DNA of 64,000 bases from Alistipes timonensis JC136 (GTDB lineage: Bacteria > Bacteroidota > Bacteroidia > Bacteroidales > Rikenellaceae). The stretch spans positions 248,001-312,000 of the forward strand of contig NZ_FNRI01000001.1 of the NCBI RefSeq assembly GCF_900107675.1, read 5' to 3'. The notes below the pieces were generated by a model that was not told where the DNA came from, ran no database searches, and saw only the letters and a program-made list of their open reading frames with translations. Position numbers and translations under genes: made by a program. This document shows, one piece after another, positions 1-7,712 of this stretch. The stretch's first letter is position 1. The number at the start of each line of letters is the position of its first letter.

Positions 1-296
1 GAACGGGGGTTGCGCGTGTTGACCTTTTGTTCGATGGCGATGGCCGGCGCAATGCCCGAGATGATGTCCACATCGGGTTTGTTGATCTTGCCGAGGAACT
101 GGCGCGCATAGGCCGAGAGGCTCTCGACATAGCGGCGCTGCCCTTCGGCGAAGATCGTGTCGAAGGCCAGCGTCGATTTTCCCGAACCCGAGAGGCCCGT
201 GATGACGACCAGTTTGTCGTGCGGGATTTCAACCTCGATATTGCGGAGGTTGTGAACCCGCGCTCCTTTAATATAGATTGCGTTTTCGTGTGCCAT
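1..296 (-). CDS. uvrA: UvrABC system protein A, N-terminal part (cut by window edge)
   Basis: Reading leftwards from an ATG at 296-294, about 98 codons are open to the window edge and begin MAHENAIYIKGARVHNLRN, the standard UvrA N-terminus. The first Walker A motif, GLSGSGKST, falls at about residues 34-42, followed by FDTIFAEGQRRYVESLSAYARQF in the family's usual place. UvrA is the damage-sensing ATPase of nucleotide excision repair; it dimerises and loads UvrB on distorted DNA in the cytoplasm. Only the start of the first ABC domain is visible, so the zinc-finger, signature and second ATPase regions cannot be judged. No -7 box matching the local consensus is obvious just upstream; the gene is preceded by a REP-like repeat. 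Confidence 0.95.
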   Translation of the reverse strand, partial: MAHENAIYIKGARVHNLRNIEVEIPHDKLVVITGLSGSGKSTLAFDTIFAEGQRRYVESLSAYARQFLGKINKPDVDIISGIAPAIAIEQKVNTRNPR

Positions 297-322
297 TATG
301 TGTAATTAAAAATTAGAGAATC

Positions 323-425
323 GTCATTGCGAGGCATCGAAGATGCCGTGGCAATCTGATTGAAACTTTCAGCGTCGCAATTTCGGCGCAGATTGCCGCG
401 CTCTCTTGCGTTCGCTCGCAATGAC
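323..425. repeat. Inverted pair of REP-like repeats
   Basis: The uvrA-yigZ gap holds two related units of 36-37 bp in inverted orientation. Copy 1 (323-358) starts GTCATTGCGAG and ends GGCAATCTG. Copy 2 (389-425, read on the minus strand) also starts GTCATTGCGAG and ends GGCAATCTG, with different middles (GCATCGAAGATGC against CGAACGCAAGAGAG). Such 'cattgcgag...ggcaatct' units occur as dispersed, hairpin-forming intergenic repeats in many bacterial genomes. In this window I see the pair only here. Confidence 0.7.
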
Positions 426-470
426 AGAAATAAAACAGCGCAAAACTCCCAATTTTTAATTCTTATTTTT

Positions 471-1082
471 TCATTTTTCATTGTCTCCATCTGCAATGCT
501 TCCTCCGGCCTTTTTCAGCTTTTCGACGAGTGCTTCCGCACGGCTTTCGCGGATGGTGAGCCGCATGGAACAGAGGTTGTCGAAGGTCTGAGACACCACC
601 TTCGGCTGCTCCTCCTTTACTACCCGCATCACGTCGTTCATCGCCACGTAGGGAAAATCCACCTCCACCGTGCGGTCTACCGTAAGTTCTACGATTTCCG
701 CTGCGGCGATGGCCTCCGCCGCAGACTCCTTGTAGGCGGCTATCAGCCCCGGAACCCCCAGTTTCGTGCCTCCGAAATAGCGGACCACAACCACCAGACA
801 GTCGGTGATGTCGTTCGAAAGCAACTGTCCGAGGATCGGCTTTCCGGCGGTTCCCGACGGCTCCCCGTCGTCGTTCGCGCGGAACGTCTCGCCGTGCGGC
901 CCCAGCCGCCAGGCGTAGCAGTGGTGCGTGGCGTCGTAATATTTCTTGCGCAGGGCGTCGAGCCGTTCGCGGATCTCCTCTTCCGAACGCACGGGGTATA
1001 TCCAGGAGAGGAACTTGCTGCTCCGCTCCCGGCAGGCGGCTTCGGCTGTGGCCGCGACGGTTCGGTAACTGTCGCCGGCCAC
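471..1082 (-). CDS. YigZ/IMPACT family protein (UPF0029)
   Basis: This 203-residue protein has the two-domain layout of the YigZ/IMPACT family. The N-terminal UPF0029 fold carries DATHHCYAWRLG (residues 50-61), DDGEPSGTAGKPIL (71-84) and VVVVRYFGGTKLGVPGLI (about 97-114). A DUF1949-like C-terminal domain follows. The biochemical role of bacterial members is not settled; eukaryotic IMPACT regulates the Gcn2 kinase, but no such kinase exists here. The gene lies 2 bp after the lepB stop and is probably the last gene of a dapB-lepB-yigZ transcript. Length is typical for the family and no residue of the conserved motifs looks lost. Confidence 0.88.
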   Translation of the reverse strand: MAGDSYRTVAATAEAACRERSSKFLSWIYPVRSEEEIRERLDALRKKYYDATHHCYAWRLGPHGETFRANDDGEPSGTAGKPILGQLLSNDITDCLVVVVRYFGGTKLGVPGLIAAYKESAAEAIAAAEIVELTVDRTVEVDFPYVAMNDVMRVVKEEQPKVVSQTFDNLCSMRLTIRESRAEALVEKLKKAGGSIADGDNEK

Positions 1083-1084
1083 CG

Positions 1085-2437
1085 TTATTTCACTTTTCGG
1101 AAAAGGCGCTCCCAGCGGATGTTGGCCGGGAAACGCTTGTTAGCATCGAGCGACAGCCAGACGAACGACGCCTTGCCGACGATGTGGTCCTCGGGTACGA
1201 AGCCCCAGAAACGCGAGTCGGCCGAGTTGTGGCGGTTGTCGCCCATCATCCAATAATAGTCCATGGCGAACGTATATTCCGTAGCTTCCGCACCGTCGAT
1301 GTATATTTTGCCGTTGCGCTCCTCGAGCTTGTGGCCCTCGTAGGCTTCGATGATGCGGCGGTAGAGCGGCAGGTTCTCAGCCGTGAGCTGCACGGTGGCA
1401 CCTTTCTGTGGAATCCAGATCGGACCGTAGTTGTCCTGGCTCCAGCGGGCTTCGTCCCACTGCGGGAATACGCCGTTGTTGGGGGTGTAGATGTAGCGGC
1501 GGACCGAGATGACGTTGCTGAGCTCCTTGACCTTTTCGGCGATTTCGTCCGTGAGCGTCATGAAATACCCCGAGCCGTTGCCGGTATACTCCCGGATGCC
1601 GAGGTTGTCGATGGCGTACTGCGTGAAAGGCGACGAGGTCTGCACGACGTAACTGTACTGCAATCCCGGCACCTCCTCCTGAGGCCGGCCGTTGATGAAA
1701 GCCTGTCCGTCACGCACCTCGAGCGAGTCGCCCGGGATGGCGATGCAGCGTTTGATGTAGTTCTCGCGCTTGTCTACGGGACGGCTGATGATCGTATACT
1801 CCTGGTTGAGACGCTTGCGCCCCTCCTCCTTGCCGAACGAACGTTCGAAATCACGCACCACGTCGTAATAGGTCGAGGCCGGGTCTTCGAGCAGTACCGT
1901 GTCCCCAGCCGGGAAATTGAAGACCACCACGTCGTTGCGGCGGATGGGTTTGAGTCCCTTCAGACGGTGGTACGGCCATTTGATCGCCTCGGAGAACGAT
2001 TTCTTGGTCTGCGAGAACGGCATCGTGTGGTGCACGAACGGGAACGACAGCGGCGTGTTGGGCATCTGGGGCCCGTAGGTCACCTTGCTCACATAAAGAT
2101 AGTCGCCCACCAGCAGCGACCTCTCCATCGACGAGGTGGGAATGACGTACATCTGGAAGAAGAAAATGTGGACCAGCGTGGCGACGACCGTGGCGAAGAT
2201 GATGGCGTTGACCCACTCGTAGACGGTCTTGTAGACCTTGCTCCGATGGCACATGTTCACGTTGTGGCTCCACACGTAGCGGTAGAAGAACTTCGTGATG
2301 TAGAGGTCGAAGATGACCGGCAGTCCCAACAGCATCCAGAGGTTGCCCGTCCAGACCACGAACCATAGCGTATAGAGCAGTGCGGCGAGCGTGAACCCGA
2401 CCCATTTGTTGCGTAATAAGTCTCTGATTTTTCCCAT
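1085..2437 (-). CDS. lepB: Signal peptidase I (long Bacteroidetes form)
   Basis: This 450-residue S26 signal peptidase removes signal peptides from secreted proteins at the outer face of the inner membrane. Two hydrophobic stretches lie near residues 13-45 and one at about 77-98. The catalytic Ser motif PTSSMERSLLVGDYL puts the nucleophile at Ser103. The general-base Lys is in NYIKRCIAIPGD (Lys229), and box E, GDNRHNSADSRFWGF, lies near residue 400. It is much longer than the roughly 320-residue enterobacterial enzyme because of insertions between the Ser and Lys boxes and before box E, as is common in Bacteroidales. The gene sits 19 bp after dapB and 2 bp before yigZ, so co-transcription is likely. 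Confidence 0.95.
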   Translation of the reverse strand: MGKIRDLLRNKWVGFTLAALLYTLWFVVWTGNLWMLLGLPVIFDLYITKFFYRYVWSHNVNMCHRSKVYKTVYEWVNAIIFATVVATLVHIFFFQMYVIPTSSMERSLLVGDYLYVSKVTYGPQMPNTPLSFPFVHHTMPFSQTKKSFSEAIKWPYHRLKGLKPIRRNDVVVFNFPAGDTVLLEDPASTYYDVVRDFERSFGKEEGRKRLNQEYTIISRPVDKRENYIKRCIAIPGDSLEVRDGQAFINGRPQEEVPGLQYSYVVQTSSPFTQYAIDNLGIREYTGNGSGYFMTLTDEIAEKVKELSNVISVRRYIYTPNNGVFPQWDEARWSQDNYGPIWIPQKGATVQLTAENLPLYRRIIEAYEGHKLEERNGKIYIDGAEATEYTFAMDYYWMMGDNRHNSADSRFWGFVPEDHIVGKASFVWLSLDANKRFPANIRWERLFRKVK

Positions 2438-2456
2438 TTTGTATCGGTTGTTTCAA

Positions 2457-3212
2457 CTATTTCAGCAGGTCGTCCATCCCGAAGACGCCCTGTTTGCCGC
2501 AGAGGAATTCGGCGGCCACGACGGCCCCCATTGCCAGCGTGCGGCGGTTTTTGATCGTGTGTTTCAGTTCCAGCATGTCGTCAGCCGACTCGTAGGTCAC
2601 GGTGTGAATGCCCGGAACCGCGCCTTCGCGCACCGAGCGTATCTCGATCCGGTCGGCCGGCGTATCTTCGCTGCGCTCCACGCGGTTCGTGGCGTGTGCG
2701 ATGCCCGGGGCGTAGTTGACCCAGCCCTGCTTGTCGGCGAGGTTGTCGAGAATGCCTTCGGCCAGCGTGATGGCCGTACCGCTCGGGGCGTCGAGTTTCT
2801 GGGTGTGGTGCACCTCTTCGATACGCACCCCGTAGCCGCCTACGCGGCCGATCATCGCCGCCAGCTGGCGGTTGATGCGGAACATCAGGTTTACGCCCAG
2901 GCAGTAGTTCGAGGCGTAGAACAGCGCCCCGCCCCGCTCGCGGCACAACTCCTGCAACTCCGCCAGGCGGTCGGTCCAGCCTGTCGTGCCGCTCACCACC
3001 GCCGCGCCGTTTTCGAGGCACGTGCGGATGTTGGCATAGGCTGTCGCGGGCGTGGTGAATTCCAGCGCCACGTCGATCCCCGCCAAATGTTCCGCGTCGA
3101 GCTCGCCGGCATTGTCGGTGTCGATGACAAGGGCCACTTCGTGGCCCCTTTCGGTGAGTATGCGTTCGATTTCACGGCCCATTTTGCCGTATCCGATGAT
3201 TGCAGCTTTCAT
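2457..3212 (-). CDS. dapB: 4-hydroxy-tetrahydrodipicolinate reductase
   Basis: DapB reduces 4-hydroxy-tetrahydrodipicolinate with NAD(P)H in the diaminopimelate/lysine pathway, which feeds peptidoglycan. The 251-residue protein opens with a Rossmann motif (GYGKMG, residues 7-12). It carries SGTTGW near residue 74 and the substrate-binding signature EEVHHTQKLDAPSGTA, with the catalytic His pair at 135-136 and Lys139. It is a little shorter than the E. coli enzyme (273 residues), as in other Bacteroidetes. It is the first gene of the dapB-lepB-yigZ unit, and a TATCTTTG box lies 17 bp upstream. Confidence 0.95.
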   Translation of the reverse strand: MKAAIIGYGKMGREIERILTERGHEVALVIDTDNAGELDAEHLAGIDVALEFTTPATAYANIRTCLENGAAVVSGTTGWTDRLAELQELCRERGGALFYASNYCLGVNLMFRINRQLAAMIGRVGGYGVRIEEVHHTQKLDAPSGTAITLAEGILDNLADKQGWVNYAPGIAHATNRVERSEDTPADRIEIRSVREGAVPGIHTVTYESADDMLELKHTIKNRRTLAMGAVVAAEFLCGKQGVFGMDDLLK

Positions 3213-3228
3213 TTTATTCCATTTCCCG

Positions 3229-3236
3229 CAAAGATA
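3229..3236 (-). promoter_or_regulatory. -7 box TATCTTTG upstream of dapB
   Basis: Read on the minus strand this is TATCTTTG, matching the Bacteroidetes -7 consensus TAnnTTTG. It lies only 17 bp before the dapB start, so a transcript from here would have a very short leader. A second copy in the same orientation lies at 3302-3309, giving a longer leader. Confidence 0.5.
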
Positions 3237-3309
3237 CGAATAAGCGAGGGCAAAAGCAAGTTTACTTGCATTTTGCCGAGCGGCAGTATCTTCGGCGCAG
3301 CCAAAGATA
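3229..3309. repeat. Palindromic intergenic element between dapB and truA
   Basis: The element runs from one 'caaagata' box (3229-3236) to a second (3302-3309). In between is a long inverted repeat centred near 3267: GGCAAAAGCAAGT / ACTTGCATTTTGCC, a stem of about 13 bp with one bulged base. The flanking sequence gcggcagtatcttcggcgcagcc is also partly self-complementary. From memory, similar 'aaagatacgaa...gcaagtttacttgc' blocks are common between genes in Bacteroidales genomes; I could not search for this. Confidence 0.55.
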
Positions 3310-3365
3310 CGAATTTATTTCAAAACTAAACGTAGCGGCAGGGTTTATAGTATTCCGGAATTTTG

Positions 3366-3373
3366 TATATTTG
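3366..3373 (+). promoter_or_regulatory. -7 box TATATTTG for truA
   Basis: An exact TATATTTG lies 20 bp upstream of the truA ATG, giving a very short leader. The -33 region is weak; the best candidate is a TTTA at 3344-3347 with an 18-bp spacer. Confidence 0.6.
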
Positions 3374-3393
3374 TCGAACAAACCTTTCCCGGT

Positions 3394-4173
3394 ATGCGTT
3401 ATTTCCTCGAACTTCGGTACAACGGAGCCGCCTATTGCGGCTGGCAGCGGCAGCCCGACATGCCCACGGTTCAGCAGACCCTCGAACGGGCGCTGACCAC
3501 CCTGCTGCGCGAACCGGTCGAGGTGACGGGCGCCGGACGCACCGACACGGGGGTCAACGCCGCTTATTACGTGGCGCATTTCGACTGCACGACACCCGTC
3601 GAAGACCCGGCGCAGCTGGTCTATAAGCTCAATTTCCTATTGCCGGGAGATATCGCTGTCGGGAGCATGACGCCCGTGGCGGAGGATGCCCACGCGCGTT
3701 TTCACGCCCGCGAACGGGAATACCGCTATTTCATCGGTCCCTCGAAGAATCCCTTCACGCGTCACCTGACGTGGCAGTACTATGTGCCGCTCGATGTCGG
3801 GCGGATGAACGAGGCGGCGGCCATGCTGACGGAATACGACGATTTCACCTCTTTCGCCAAGCTCAATTCGAACAACAAGACCAATATCTGCTGTGTGCGG
3901 CAGGCCGTGTGGACCATCGACGGGCATGGTACGATGTGCTTCACGATCCGCGCGGACCGTTTTTTGCGCAATATGGTGCGGTCGATCGTCGGCACGCTGG
4001 TCGACGTGGGACGCGGGCGCTATACGCCCGAAGAGTTCCGAGCTATCGTCGAAAGCCGCGACCTGTCGCGTTCGAGTGCGGGAGCTCCGGCACAGGGATT
4101 GTTCCTGAGCGACGTACGCTACCCTCCGGAAATTTTCGAACCTCAATGTTATACTAAATTCAAATTACTATGA
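3394..4173 (+). CDS. truA: tRNA pseudouridine(38-40) synthase
   Basis: TruA converts uridines 38-40 in the tRNA anticodon arm to pseudouridine. The 259-residue protein begins MRYFLELRYNGAAYCGWQRQ and carries the catalytic motif AGRTDTGVNA, with the nucleophilic Asp at residue 51. FRFLRNMVR-type sequence (here DRFLRNMVRSIVGTL, near residue 190) matches the second conserved block. Length is normal for the family. Its stop codon overlaps the start of the next small gene (ATGA), so the two are probably translated from one message. Confidence 0.95.
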   Translation: MRYFLELRYNGAAYCGWQRQPDMPTVQQTLERALTTLLREPVEVTGAGRTDTGVNAAYYVAHFDCTTPVEDPAQLVYKLNFLLPGDIAVGSMTPVAEDAHARFHAREREYRYFIGPSKNPFTRHLTWQYYVPLDVGRMNEAAAMLTEYDDFTSFAKLNSNNKTNICCVRQAVWTIDGHGTMCFTIRADRFLRNMVRSIVGTLVDVGRGRYTPEEFRAIVESRDLSRSSAGAPAQGLFLSDVRYPPEIFEPQCYTKFKLL

Positions 4174-4358
4174 TTGGAACAGTTGTTTGGTTGATCGGCC
4201 TCGTATGCGCAATCTGGTGCGTGATGGACATTTTCAAAAAGAACATCTCCACGGCCGGAAAGGTGATCGCATCGATCATCGTGCTGCTCACCAGTTGGCT
4301 GGGACTTGCGGTCTATTATTTTTACGGCCGCGACCATCTGGAAGAGTGGTTCCGGTAG
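4170..4358 (+). CDS. Small two-helix membrane protein
   Basis: This 62-residue protein starts inside the truA stop (ATGA overlap). It has two hydrophobic helices, about residues 3-20 and 33-51, separated by the basic loop DIFKKNISTAGK, and ends YYFYGRDHLEEWFR. The pattern 'helix, W/D-x-F-K, helix, YYxxGR' resembles the short phospholipase D N-terminal-like membrane domain found alone in many bacteria. No catalytic residues are present and its function is unknown. A strong terminator follows at once. Confidence 0.75.
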   Translation: MIGTVVWLIGLVCAIWCVMDIFKKNISTAGKVIASIIVLLTSWLGLAVYYFYGRDHLEEWFR

Positions 4359-4365
4359 CATGAAA

Positions 4366-4400
4366 AAGAGGAGGTCTGTGGAAGACCTCCTCTTTTTTTT
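4366..4400. terminator. Bidirectional rho-independent terminator
   Basis: A 10-bp perfect stem (4369-4378 with 4383-4392) and a 4-base loop is followed by eight T on the plus strand and preceded by AAAA, so it can serve both the truA unit and lpdA, which converges on it. Confidence 0.9.
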
Positions 4401-4415
4401 GCGACTGTCCGCGGG

Positions 4416-5792
4416 TTACAGGTGGATCGCCGCCCCCATTGCCGCCTCGGCGGCCTCCATGACGCCCTCGTTCATCGTCGGATGGGCGTGGATCGTGCGG
4501 GCGATCTGGTGGGCCGTGGCCCCGAGCGTGCGCGCAAGCGTCGGCTCGGCCAGCATTTCGGTCACCGAAGCCCCGATCATGTGGGCCCCCAGCAGGCGGT
4601 CTTCTTCGTCGAAGAGCAGTTTGACGAATCCGTCGCGATCGCCCGCCGCCGTGGCCTTGCCCGATGCGGTGAACGGGAAGCGTCCGACTTTATAGGCGAT
4701 GCCGCGCTCCTGCGCCTGCTGCTCGGTCATGCCGACCGATGCCACTTCGGGCGAGGTGAAAATGCACGACGGGATGGTCGTGTAGTCCACCGGCGCGGGG
4801 CTCAGTCCGCAGATGGCCTCCACGCAGCAGACGGCTTCGGCCGAAGCCACGTGCGCCAGCGCCGGGCCCGGCACGATATCGCCGATGGCGTAGACGCCCG
4901 GGACATTGGTGCGGTAGAACTCGTCCACGACGATCTTGTCGCGCTCGACGGCGACGCCCAACTCTTCGAGGCCGATGTTTTCGATATTGGATTTGATGCC
5001 CACGGCCGACAGCACGACTTCGGCAGTCAGCGTTTCCGAGCCTTTCTTACCCTCGATCTCCACTTCGCAAAGCTCTTCGGCGTTGACCTTCACGGCTTTC
5101 ACCGTGGTCGATGCCAACACCGTCGCACGCAGTTTGCGGAATGAGCGCTCCATGGTCTTCGACACCTCCTCGTCCTCGAGGGGCATCATGCGGGGCATGT
5201 ACTCGATGACGGTGACTTTGACGCCCAGCGCGGCGTAGAACCATGCGAACTCGCTGCCGATGGCCCCCGAGCCCACGACGATCATCGACTCGGGCAGGCG
5301 GCTGAGCGTCAGCGCTTGCCGCGACGAGATCACGTGTTCGCCGTCGACGGGCATGAACGCCATTTCGCGGGGACGTGCTCCCGTGGCGAGGATGATGTGA
5401 TCGGCCTCGTATTCCGTACCGTCCACGTCGAGCCGTCCCGGGGCCGTGAGGCGTCCGAATCCGGGAATGAGGTCGATGCCGTTCTTGTTCAGCAGGAACA
5501 GCACCCCTTTCGACATGGTTTCAGCCACGCCGCGCGAACGGGCTACGATTTTTTCGAGGTCCGGACGCACCTCGCCCGCGAGTTCCAGTCCGTAATGCCC
5601 TGCGTTTTTGCAGTAGCCGTAGACCTGTGCGCTTTTCAGCAGCGCCTTGGTCGGGATGCAGCCCCAGTTGAGGCATACGCCGCCCGGTTCGGCGCGCTCC
5701 ACGAGCGCCACTTTTTTGCCTAATTGTGCAGCGCGTATTGCCGCTACATAACCTCCGGGGCCGCTGCCCACGATGATGATGTCGTATTTCAT
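4416..5792 (-). CDS. lpdA: Dihydrolipoyl dehydrogenase
   Basis: This 458-residue flavoprotein disulfide reductase reoxidises dihydrolipoamide in 2-oxoacid dehydrogenase or glycine cleavage complexes. The FAD motif GSGPGG is at 9-14, and the redox-active pair is in GGVCLNWGC, Cys40 and Cys45. A second nucleotide-binding motif, VGSGAIGSEFA, lies near 170, and the dimerisation-domain HAHPTMNEG motif with the His-Glu dyad is near the C-terminus. No E1, E2 or gcv gene is in the window, so the partner complex cannot be told from context. Its start overlaps the stop of the upstream C69 peptidase by one base (TAATG). Confidence 0.95.
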   Translation of the reverse strand: MKYDIIIVGSGPGGYVAAIRAAQLGKKVALVERAEPGGVCLNWGCIPTKALLKSAQVYGYCKNAGHYGLELAGEVRPDLEKIVARSRGVAETMSKGVLFLLNKNGIDLIPGFGRLTAPGRLDVDGTEYEADHIILATGARPREMAFMPVDGEHVISSRQALTLSRLPESMIVVGSGAIGSEFAWFYAALGVKVTVIEYMPRMMPLEDEEVSKTMERSFRKLRATVLASTTVKAVKVNAEELCEVEIEGKKGSETLTAEVVLSAVGIKSNIENIGLEELGVAVERDKIVVDEFYRTNVPGVYAIGDIVPGPALAHVASAEAVCCVEAICGLSPAPVDYTTIPSCIFTSPEVASVGMTEQQAQERGIAYKVGRFPFTASGKATAAGDRDGFVKLLFDEEDRLLGAHMIGASVTEMLAEPTLARTLGATAHQIARTIHAHPTMNEGVMEAAEAAMGAAIHL

Positions 5793-7486
5793 TATTTTAC
5801 CACTTTCAATATTTCTCCGTTATCAGCCGCTACGGCGCGTTTCCACTTCTCGTTGTAACCCGGGAACTGGATCTTGCCGGGAATTTGCCGGCCATTGCCG
5901 TTGTCCACGAAATGTGCCGCGCTGCCGTCGCCGTCGAGGAACGTCAGCACATCGCCGTGCTCGCTTTTCACGTTGCCGTCCATATATTTCACCAGCAGGT
6001 AGTTGTTGAGTTTCTGCCAGCGGTCGAAAAGCTCCTGCGCCGTTGAAACGCTCAACTCCGTAAGGTAGTTGCGGCGTGCCGCGGGCGACATCCGGCCTAT
6101 CCGGGCGCTGACCAGCTCCACGTTGGCCAGCATGTCGTTCTCCCACTTGTCCGTGACTTTGCGGATGTCGGCCGAGATCATGTCGTAACGCATGTAGGCG
6201 AAATTGGTCGTGCGGTTGAAGAGCCAGAACGCTGACGTGGGCGAATATTCCAGCATCGAGCCGTTGCCCTCGCGGAAACACTCGGGAACCTCCTGCGCCG
6301 AACAGAAAATCGGTGTCAGGCATGAGGTCGCCGCGTCGTCGACGCCGAACCAGAGGATGCCCATGTCGCGCGTCACGTTGGGCCGGGCCTGCGCCACGAA
6401 CCAGAATCCGGTCTGCTGGGTGGCCGTGGCGCGTTCGTTGACGTAGCTCACGCCGTCGACTTCGAACTCCATCGGACGCCAGCGGTAGGGACAGTTGTGG
6501 CCTCCGGCGCCGATGTCGGTGGTCATGTCCATCGGGGTTCCCTCATAGTGGTCGCGCATGCAGTCGAAGACCGTTTTGGGTGACACCTTTGTACGAGGCT
6601 TTACCCACAGCGGCATGCGATTCTCCTTGTTGTGGCCCATTGCATAGTCCACATACCGGTCCATGTCGTCGGCCACGGTGCGGAAGAAGGCCCACACGCG
6701 GGCTTCGCAGGCGCGCAGGGCGCCGAAGTCGAGGGGTGCATAGGCGTCGCAGAAACTAAAATCGGCATCCGGGCCGTCGTAATACCCCATCTCCCGGGCG
6801 AACGAAATCACGTCGGATGCGTAGAGGCAGTTCTCGGGATCGTTCTTCGGGAAGGTGGTGATGCGGGCCTGGTTGGCATGGGCCGAAACATAGCCGTCGG
6901 GAATGCGGCGGGCTACCCAGACGATACCCTTACGGGCGTTGCCGCCCTTGCCGTCGTCCTGAAAACCCTTGCCGATCAGCTCCATGATCCACGCCTCGTC
7001 GGGATCGGCGATCGAGAACGATTCGCCGCCCGACGCATAGCCGTAGGTGTTGGCCAGGTCGACGATCACGCCGATCGCCTCGCGGGCGGTCTTGGCGCGC
7101 TGCAACGTGATGTAGATCAGCGATCCGTAGTCCATGCGTCCCGTCGAGTCCTCCAACTCGCGGCGGCCTCCGTAGGTCGTCTCGCCGATGATGAGCGAGT
7201 GCTCGTTCATATTGCCGATGGTCGAATAGGTTTCGCGCACCTGCGGGATGTCCCGCAGGTAGCGGCCCGTGTCCCATTCGTAGACGGGCAGCATCGCCCC
7301 GTCTTTGAATTTGCCGCCGGGGGTGTGGTACAGTGCGCCGTAGAGCGCATGGGAGTCCGCCGCGTAGGTGACCATCACCGACCCGTCGGTCGAAGCTCCT
7401 TTGGTGACGATGAAATTGGTGCAGGCCGACGCCGCACTGTATGCGACTGCGGCGGTCGCTGCAAGAATCAATCGGAGTTTTTTCAT
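5792..7486 (-). CDS. Secreted C69 family dipeptidase
   Basis: This 564-residue protein has a signal peptide (MKKLRLILAATAAVAYSAAS) followed at once by ACTNFIVTKGAS. In peptidase family C69 the mature N-terminal Cys is the nucleophile, here Cys22, freed by processing. The conserved blocks VTYAADSHALYG and EAWIMELIGKG are present. The family cleaves dipeptides, and a role in nutrient peptide use in the periplasm or outside the cell is likely. It lies directly before lpdA with a one-base overlap. A TATCTTTG box and a 15-bp palindrome lie upstream at 7507-7597. Confidence 0.88.
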   Translation of the reverse strand: MKKLRLILAATAAVAYSAASACTNFIVTKGASTDGSVMVTYAADSHALYGALYHTPGGKFKDGAMLPVYEWDTGRYLRDIPQVRETYSTIGNMNEHSLIIGETTYGGRRELEDSTGRMDYGSLIYITLQRAKTAREAIGVIVDLANTYGYASGGESFSIADPDEAWIMELIGKGFQDDGKGGNARKGIVWVARRIPDGYVSAHANQARITTFPKNDPENCLYASDVISFAREMGYYDGPDADFSFCDAYAPLDFGALRACEARVWAFFRTVADDMDRYVDYAMGHNKENRMPLWVKPRTKVSPKTVFDCMRDHYEGTPMDMTTDIGAGGHNCPYRWRPMEFEVDGVSYVNERATATQQTGFWFVAQARPNVTRDMGILWFGVDDAATSCLTPIFCSAQEVPECFREGNGSMLEYSPTSAFWLFNRTTNFAYMRYDMISADIRKVTDKWENDMLANVELVSARIGRMSPAARRNYLTELSVSTAQELFDRWQKLNNYLLVKYMDGNVKSEHGDVLTFLDGDGSAAHFVDNGNGRQIPGKIQFPGYNEKWKRAVAADNGEILKVVK

Positions 7487-7506
7487 TGTTTTTCAGGTTT
7501 TGACAC

Positions 7507-7514
7507 CAAAGATA
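7507..7514 (-). promoter_or_regulatory. -7 box TATCTTTG for the C69 peptidase gene
   Basis: Read on the minus strand, TATCTTTG lies 20 bp before the peptidase start codon. The 15-bp palindrome at 7583-7597 is about 69 bp further upstream. Confidence 0.55.
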
Positions 7515-7576
7515 CTAAAAAGAACGGACGGTTCCAAACCCGAATTGCGTATGGTTCAACAAAACTGTCCAATCCC

Positions 7577-7597
7577 CTAAAAGTGCCGTTACGGCAC
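7577..7597 (-). promoter_or_regulatory. 21-bp element with perfect 15-bp palindrome, copy 1
   Basis: On the minus strand this reads GTGCCGTAACGGCAC followed by TTTTAG. The first 15 bases match their reverse complement except at the central base. The same 21 bases occur at 39868-39888. Here the element lies between the divergent C69 peptidase and lipoprotein genes. A regulator-binding site is plausible but unproven. Confidence 0.5.
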
Positions 7598-7626
7598 AAA
7601 ACTGTTCGGAACCGGTAAAATTTCGC

Positions 7627-7634
7627 TATATTTG
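7627..7634 (+). promoter_or_regulatory. -7 box TATATTTG for the lipoprotein gene, with C9 tract downstream
   Basis: Exact TATATTTG, 78 bp before the likely ATG at 7713. A run of nine C (7668-7676) lies in the predicted leader between promoter and start. Confidence 0.55.
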
Positions 7635-7712
7635 TATCGGATGTAGTGTCTGGTCATCCCGGAAATACCCCCCCCCGGTGTGGAGGTAATAAACTGTAAT
7701 TCAATAGTATCA

